From positions 1 through 8,282 of the forward strand of contig JAUIEQ010000033.1 in the NCBI GenBank assembly GCA_030429785.1: DNA of 8,282 nucleotides, in the 5' to 3' direction. Under the pieces are notes generated by a model that made no database searches, was not told the origin of the DNA, and worked only from the letters and a program-made list of their open reading frames with translations. This document shows, piece by piece, positions 4,767 through 8,282 of this stretch. The stretch comes from a bacterium (lineage in GTDB: Bacteria; Patescibacteriota; Patescibacteriia; S139-126; S139-133). Every line of letters starts with the position of its first letter. The first letter of the stretch is position 1. A program made the position numbers and the translations under genes.

Positions 4767-5207
4767 ATGACCTTAATCAAATGGACACCTTCATTGTTTG
4801 AACAGTTGAATGATATGGATGAGATGTTTAAGGAGTTCTCGCCATTGTCACCAACTGTTTCAAGCGCATATCCAGCATTGGATATTTACCAAGATGACAA
4901 GTATGTGTATGTTGAAGCACAATTAGCAGGGGTTGATCCAGCTAATGTTAGCGTTAGTATTGAGAATGACATTTTGACAATTGCAGGGACGGTTGAGCGC
5001 AAGACCGAAGTTGATGAGCAGCATTATTATCGAAAAGAAATACGCAGTGGTGGGTTCAAGCGTTCTGTAGCATTACCTGCTTCAGTTGCTAGTGATAAGG
5101 CAGAAGCAGAGTTTGAAAACGGTGTGCTTACAGTAACCACACCAAAGCATGCAGCAAAACAAAAAAATACAATAGCTATCAAGGTTTCAAAAAATACTAA
5201 GCAATAA
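4767..5207 (+). CDS. Hsp20/alpha-crystallin small heat-shock protein
   Basis: Small heat-shock proteins form oligomers that hold unfolding proteins for later refolding by DnaK, without using ATP. With the ATG at 4767 the protein has 146 residues, typical for class A bacterial Hsp20. The N-terminal arm (1-33) ends before the alpha-crystallin domain (about 34-128), which begins YPALDIYQDDKYVYVEAQLA. It includes GTVERKTEVDEQHYYRKEIR (75-94) with FKRSVALPASV, and the hallmark GVLTVTTPK (119-127). The C-terminal I-x-I type motif is IAIKV (136-140), which docks neighbouring subunits. An in-frame ATG at 4728 would add 13 residues and overlap grpE by 17 nt; I reject it because the extension is not a family feature. 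There is no SD; the upstream bases are nearly all A and T. Placement between grpE and dnaK puts it under HrcA control. Confidence 0.92.
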   Translation: MTLIKWTPSLFEQLNDMDEMFKEFSPLSPTVSSAYPALDIYQDDKYVYVEAQLAGVDPANVSVSIENDILTIAGTVERKTEVDEQHYYRKEIRSGGFKRSVALPASVASDKAEAEFENGVLTVTTPKHAAKQKNTIAIKVSKNTKQ

Positions 5208-5222
5208 CTTTTGCACTACCCC

Positions 5223-5528
5223 ATGAAAAAATCACCATTAGAATCATTTTCGTATCGTATGATATCTCGTTGTCCAATGTGCAGTGCTTCGGCTCATAAC
5301 GCACATATTGAATTGTTAGATGAGTCAGCTGATGGCAATATGCTGATGTATGCCCGCTGCGGTAGTTGTAAGATTGGCTTACTCGCCACATTGTCTACAT
5401 CACAGCATGGTATGCAAGGCGCGGCTATTATGACTGACTTGCACAAAAATGAAATTGAACAATTTGCTGATACAGATCCAATTTCAGCAGATGAAGTAAT
5501 GAACCATGTGCGCTGGTTGCGTACGTAA
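5223..5528 (+). CDS. Small zinc-ribbon protein, uncharacterised
   Basis: I do not recognise this 101-residue protein as a named family. Two CxxC knuckles, CPMC (17-20) and CGSC (46-49), are 25 residues apart, the spacing of a zinc ribbon binding one Zn. Between them lies a short beta-type stretch (AHIELLDESADGNMLMYARC). After the second knuckle come a hydrophobic strand (IGLLATL, 51-57), a glycine- and methionine-containing segment and an acidic helix (about 72-98). There is no signal peptide or membrane helix, so it should be cytoplasmic. It lies 15 nt after hsp20 and 31 nt before dnaK, so it is almost certainly co-transcribed with the chaperones. A redox- or metal-sensing accessory to the chaperone system is possible but is only inference. 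TTG at 5211 is an alternative start adding four residues. No SD precedes either start. Confidence 0.75.
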   Translation: MKKSPLESFSYRMISRCPMCSASAHNAHIELLDESADGNMLMYARCGSCKIGLLATLSTSQHGMQGAAIMTDLHKNEIEQFADTDPISADEVMNHVRWLRT

Positions 5529-5559
5529 CCATTGGAGTAATTAATAATACATAATACAT

Positions 5560-7509
5560 ATGTCAAAAATTTTAGGAATTGATTTAGGTACCACAAACTC
5601 TGCTATGGCAGTTGTTGAAGGTGGAGAGCCAAAAATTATAGAAAACAAAGAAGGAAATCGAACGACGCCTTCAATGGTGGCAATTGCCAAATCAGGCGAG
5701 CAGTTAGCTGGTCAGTCAGCTAAACGACAGGCAGTCACTAATCCCGAAAATACGTTGTTTTCTGTTAAGCGATTGATTGGTCGACGATTTGAAGATACTG
5801 AGGTGCAAGAAGTGCAAAAACATGTGCCGTACAAAATTGTAAAAGATAGCAAAAATGACGGTGTCAAAGTAGTTATGGGTGATAAAGAGTATACGCCACA
5901 AGAAATAGCTGCTATGGTGTTGCGTAAACTCAAAGCAGATGCAGAAGATAAGCTTGGTGAAACAATTTCAGAAGCAGTTATTACGGTTCCGGCATATTTT
6001 AATGATAGTCAACGTCAGGCAACTAAAGATGCGGGGGAAATTGCAGGTCTTGCAGTACGACGTATTATCAACGAGCCGACTGCTGCAGCGTTTGCATATG
6101 GTTTTAATAAAGCAAAACAAGATCAAAAAATAGCAGTGTACGATCTTGGCGGTGGTACATTTGATATTTCTATTCTTGAAGTTGATTTTTCAGACGACGG
6201 CGAGAATACGGTTGAGGTCAAAGCCACTAATGGAGATACGCATCTTGGTGGTGATGATTTTGATCACGCTATTATCAACTACATTGTTGAGGAATTTAAA
6301 AAAGACCAAGGTGTTGATTTGTCAAAAGACCCGCTTGCGCAGCAGCGTATTAAGGAAGCGGCTGAAAAAGCGAAAATTGAGCTCTCAACTGCAACCGAAA
6401 CTGAAATCAATCAACCATTTATTACACAAAATGAAGCAGGGCCGGTACACTTGGTCATGAAAATGACACGAGCCAAACTTGAAGCGTTGGTTGATGATTT
6501 AATCACTCGTTCGCTTAAGCCATGTGAGCAAGCGTTAAAGGATTCTGGTTTTAGTAAAGGGGATATACATGAAATTGTTATGGTTGGCGGTATGACTCGG
6601 ATGCCATTGGTCCAAAAAAAGGTTGAAGAGTTTTTCGGTAAAAAACCAAACGTGAGTGTTAATCCAGATGAAGTTGTAGCGCTGGGTGCAGCTGTGCAAG
6701 CCGGAGTATTGCAAGGTGATGTAAAAGACGTCTTATTGTTAGATGTAACGCCGTTGTCACTTGGTTTGGAAACACTGGGTGGTGTGATGACAAAGTTAAT
6801 TGAAAAAAATACCACCATCCCGACGAGTAAATCCCAAACATTTTCTACAGCTGCAGATAGTCAACCATCTGTAGAAATCCATGTGCTGCAAGGTGAGCGT
6901 GAAATGGCTCATGATAATAAAACATTAGGCAGGTTCGTTCTTGATGGTATTCCACCGGCACCTCGGGGTACGCCACAAATTGAAGTTAGTTTTGATATTG
7001 ACGCAAATGGAATTTTGAATGTTAAGGCAATGGATAAAGCAACTAACAAGGAACAAAAAATTACTATTACCGCTAGCTCTGGTTTGTCTGATGAAGAAAT
7101 CGAACAGATGAAACAAGATGCAGAAAAGCATGCTGAAGATGATAAGAAAAAGCGTGAACTTATTGATATTAAGAACGAAGCGGACAGTATTGTGTATCAA
7201 ACAGAAAAGTTATTGTCGGAAAATAAAGACAAGCTGCCAGAAGAGTTGCATGCAGAAGTTCAAGAAAAAATTGATGCGCTCAAAGGCGTGAAAGATAGTG
7301 ATGATAAAGATGCTATCAAATCAGCTATTGATGCAACTAATGAATCTGCGATGAAGCTTGGTCAGCACATGCATGAACAAGCAGCACAAGAGCAACCGGC
7401 AGCAGATGAGCAAGCGTCTGCCCAACAAAACGAAGCAGATGGTCCAGTTGAGGCTGAATACGAAGAAGTAAAACAGGAAGAAGGAAATACAGAAGAAAAA
7501 GACTCGTAG
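5560..7509 (+). CDS. dnaK: Hsp70 chaperone DnaK
   Basis: DnaK binds exposed hydrophobic segments of client proteins in an ATP-driven cycle with DnaJ and GrpE. All 649 residues look intact. The nucleotide-binding domain (about 1-388) shows GIDLGTTNS (6-14), K70, the NEPTAAAFAYG block (E172), VYDLGGGTFD (193-202), HLGGDDFD (228-235) and IVMVGGMTRMP (339-349). The interdomain linker is DVLLLDVTP (390-398), followed by the substrate-binding beta domain (about 398-506, SLGLETLGGV through ITITASSGLSD) and the helical lid. The acidic C-terminal tail is rich in Q, E and A and contains VEAEYEEV, close to the usual EEV-type motif. Region 78-115 keeps the insert found in E. coli-type DnaK and absent from Firmicutes. 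The only SD-like GGAG (5534-5537) is 22 nt from the ATG, too far to act normally. Two tandem AATACAT copies (5546-5559) precede the start. Confidence 0.98.
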   Translation: MSKILGIDLGTTNSAMAVVEGGEPKIIENKEGNRTTPSMVAIAKSGEQLAGQSAKRQAVTNPENTLFSVKRLIGRRFEDTEVQEVQKHVPYKIVKDSKNDGVKVVMGDKEYTPQEIAAMVLRKLKADAEDKLGETISEAVITVPAYFNDSQRQATKDAGEIAGLAVRRIINEPTAAAFAYGFNKAKQDQKIAVYDLGGGTFDISILEVDFSDDGENTVEVKATNGDTHLGGDDFDHAIINYIVEEFKKDQGVDLSKDPLAQQRIKEAAEKAKIELSTATETEINQPFITQNEAGPVHLVMKMTRAKLEALVDDLITRSLKPCEQALKDSGFSKGDIHEIVMVGGMTRMPLVQKKVEEFFGKKPNVSVNPDEVVALGAAVQAGVLQGDVKDVLLLDVTPLSLGLETLGGVMTKLIEKNTTIPTSKSQTFSTAADSQPSVEIHVLQGEREMAHDNKTLGRFVLDGIPPAPRGTPQIEVSFDIDANGILNVKAMDKATNKEQKITITASSGLSDEEIEQMKQDAEKHAEDDKKKRELIDIKNEADSIVYQTEKLLSENKDKLPEELHAEVQEKIDALKGVKDSDDKDAIKSAIDATNESAMKLGQHMHEQAAQEQPAADEQASAQQNEADGPVEAEYEEVKQEEGNTEEKDS

Positions 7510-7531
7510 TTGGCTTAGTAGTTGCGGTTAT

Positions 7532-7555
7532 TGGGGCAAGATTTGCCTTGTCCCA
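7532..7555 (+). terminator. Hairpin after dnaK, weak terminator or processing site
   Basis: TGGGGCAAG (7532-7540) pairs with CTTGTCCCA (7547-7555), nine pairs including one G-U, over a 6-nt loop. The following bases (TTTGTGTGTTT) are T-rich but interrupted. It probably attenuates transcription between dnaK and the downstream genes or protects the dnaK 3' end. Confidence 0.55.
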
Positions 7556-7577
7556 TTTGTGTGTTTAATTATATAAT
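7548..7577 (+). promoter_or_regulatory. Likely promoter of the DUF3467 gene
   Basis: A consensus TATAAT (7572-7577) lies 18 bp after TTGTCC (7548-7553, 4 of 6). Initiation would fall near 7584, only about 0-4 nt before the ATG at 7587, so the mRNA would be essentially leaderless. The -35 overlaps the right arm of the post-dnaK hairpin. Confidence 0.5.
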
Positions 7578-7586
7578 TTTGACTGT

Positions 7587-7895
7587 ATGTCGGAAAAAAA
7601 TCAACAACAAATTCAAATCAAGGCGCAAGATGATGTGCTTAAAGGAAACTATGCTAACGCAGTGCAAACAACGCATACACAAGAAGAGTTTGTGCTAGAC
7701 TTTATGAATATTTTTTCATGGCAAAAATTAGGAGTCTTGAGTAGTCGGGTCATTCTCAGTCCAGGGCATATGAAACGCCTAGTTACTTCGCTTGCTGCTA
7801 ATATCAAAAAATACGAAGAGCAATTTGGTGAAATACAAGCACAGCCATCGCAAGGATTTGATCAAGGATTCGGCTTTCAAACTGACGATAAATAA
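7587..7895 (+). CDS. DUF3467 family protein
   Basis: The 102-residue protein matches the pattern of DUF3467, a small bacterial and archaeal family of unknown function. Family-like blocks are GNYANAVQTTHTQEEFVLDF (20-39), SSRVILSPGHMKRLV (52-66) and NIKKYEEQFGEI (72-83). The first 19 residues are polar. The C-terminal tail (about 84-102) is Q-, G- and F-rich (GFDQGFGFQ) and probably disordered. There are no Cys residues, no membrane segment and no catalytic motif. It lies between dnaK and dnaJ with its own TATAAT just before the start, so it may be expressed separately from the HrcA-controlled part. No SD is present. Its role beside the Hsp70 genes is unknown; the family assignment comes from recalled pattern, not a search. 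Confidence 0.8.
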   Translation: MSEKNQQQIQIKAQDDVLKGNYANAVQTTHTQEEFVLDFMNIFSWQKLGVLSSRVILSPGHMKRLVTSLAANIKKYEEQFGEIQAQPSQGFDQGFGFQTDDK

Positions 7896-7907
7896 CTTTT
7901 ATTTTTT

Positions 7908-7940
7908 CAAACAGACAATGCCTTACGACGTGTCTGTTTG
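7908..7940 (+). other. Perfect 10-bp inverted repeat before dnaJ
   Basis: CAAACAGACA (7908-7917) is exactly complementary to TGTCTGTTTG (7931-7940) across a 13-nt loop. No T-run follows on either strand, so it is not a standard terminator. It lies 17 bp before dnaJ and could be an mRNA hairpin affecting processing or dnaJ translation, or a protein-binding palindrome. Confidence 0.55.
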
Positions 7941-7957
7941 TGGTAACGTGAACATGT

Positions 7958-8282
7958 ATGGCAACAGACTATTATGCATTGCTTGGCGTTGAAAAAAACG
8001 CAACCCAAGATGAAATAAAAAAAGCATTTCGGCGTAAAGCAATCGAGTTGCACCCAGATAAAGAGGGTGGCGATGAGGTGAAGTTCAAAGAAGTCAATGA
8101 AGCCTACGAGGTACTGAAAGACCAGCAGAAGCGTCAACGCTATGACCAGTTTGGACACGCTGGTGTTGGCGGCTCAGGCGGCTCTGCGGGCGGTAACCCA
8201 TTTACAGGGTTTGGCGGTCAAGGCCACTCAGTTAATTTCGATTTTGATGATTTGGGCGGCTTTGGTGATTTATTCGGTAGTT
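7958..8282 (+). CDS. dnaJ: DnaJ (Hsp40) co-chaperone, 3' end beyond window
   Basis: DnaJ delivers clients to DnaK and stimulates its ATPase through the J-domain. The visible 108 residues contain the whole J-domain: DYYALLGVEKNATQDEIKKA (4-23), the essential HPD at 32-34 in ELHPDK, then FKEVNEAYEVLKDQQKRQRY (43-62) and the start of a Gly/Phe-rich linker (GVGGSGGSAGG, then FDDLGGFGDLFGS). The G/F region with DLFG-type motifs indicates a full DnaJ or a CbpA-type protein. Which one cannot be decided because the zinc-finger region lies beyond the window. The ATG at 7958 is chosen because DYYALLG follows at the usual distance; an ATG at 7954 is in another frame. There is no SD. It lies 62 nt after the DUF3467 gene with a perfect hairpin between them. 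Confidence 0.95.
   Translation, partial: MATDYYALLGVEKNATQDEIKKAFRRKAIELHPDKEGGDEVKFKEVNEAYEVLKDQQKRQRYDQFGHAGVGGSGGSAGGNPFTGFGGQGHSVNFDFDDLGGFGDLFGS

Noticed and set aside
5534..5537. GGAG as the dnaK Shine-Dalgarno
   Set aside because: It is 22 nt from the ATG, and no usable start codon in the dnaK frame lies closer.
5939..6460. Lysine- and leucine-rich + strand ORFs inside dnaK
   Set aside because: They are out-of-frame shadows of the intact dnaK reading frame, with no initiation signals and biased composition.
7792..7992. 66-codon + strand ORF overlapping the DUF3467 and dnaJ genes
   Set aside because: It reads in the wrong frame through the DUF3467 3' end, the perfect hairpin and the dnaJ start, and it resembles no family.
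1..8282. CRISPR array, insertion sequence, att site, tRNA or defence genes
   Set aside because: No spaced direct repeats, transposase motifs, terminal inverted repeats, cloverleaf sequences or recognisable defence domains were seen. Apart from the intergenic RNA, the window is core chromosomal content.

Overview
The window is about 60% A+T. It carries ten complete genes and one truncated gene, all on the + strand, and reads as a chromosomal segment of a Patescibacteria (CPR) bacterium. The best lineage clue is the FtsW-like protein: its blocks GLGHSRQKF, PESYGDSIFA and GLLPLTGVPWPFVSYG are the style I associate with Parcubacteria-type CPR genomes. That placement is inference from recall, not from a search. 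Translation uses the standard bacterial code: UGG for Trp, GGN for Gly, and no in-frame UGA in any gene.

Region 1 (1-1957) holds a VIT/CCC1-type metal-ion transporter followed almost immediately by an FtsW/RodA/SpoVE-family peptidoglycan glycosyltransferase. Region 2 (1958-2529) has no ordinary gene. It contains a consensus promoter, several hairpins, a roughly 108-nt imperfect long hairpin with a 15-codon ORF inside it, and a clear intrinsic terminator ending near 2356, so I read it as a non-coding RNA or leader transcript of unknown class. Region 3 (about 2457-3401) holds two small monocistronic genes. One is a basic protein I do not recognise. The other is a degenerate receiver (pseudo-REC) protein that lacks the phosphoacceptor Asp. 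Each has its own sigma70-type promoter, a good Shine-Dalgarno and a downstream hairpin.

Region 4 (3417-8282) is a heat-shock cluster: CIRCE operator, hrcA, grpE, hsp20, a small zinc-ribbon protein, dnaK, a DUF3467 protein and dnaJ (cut by the window end). HrcA should bind the CIRCE, which overlaps the -35 of the operon promoter, and so repress its own operon. DnaK, GrpE and DnaJ form the Hsp70 refolding cycle, and Hsp20 holds unfolded clients. The zinc-ribbon and DUF3467 proteins are uncharacterised passengers worth attention. Genes in this cluster lack recognisable Shine-Dalgarno sequences, unlike the two genes of region 3, and the DUF3467 gene looks nearly leaderless.
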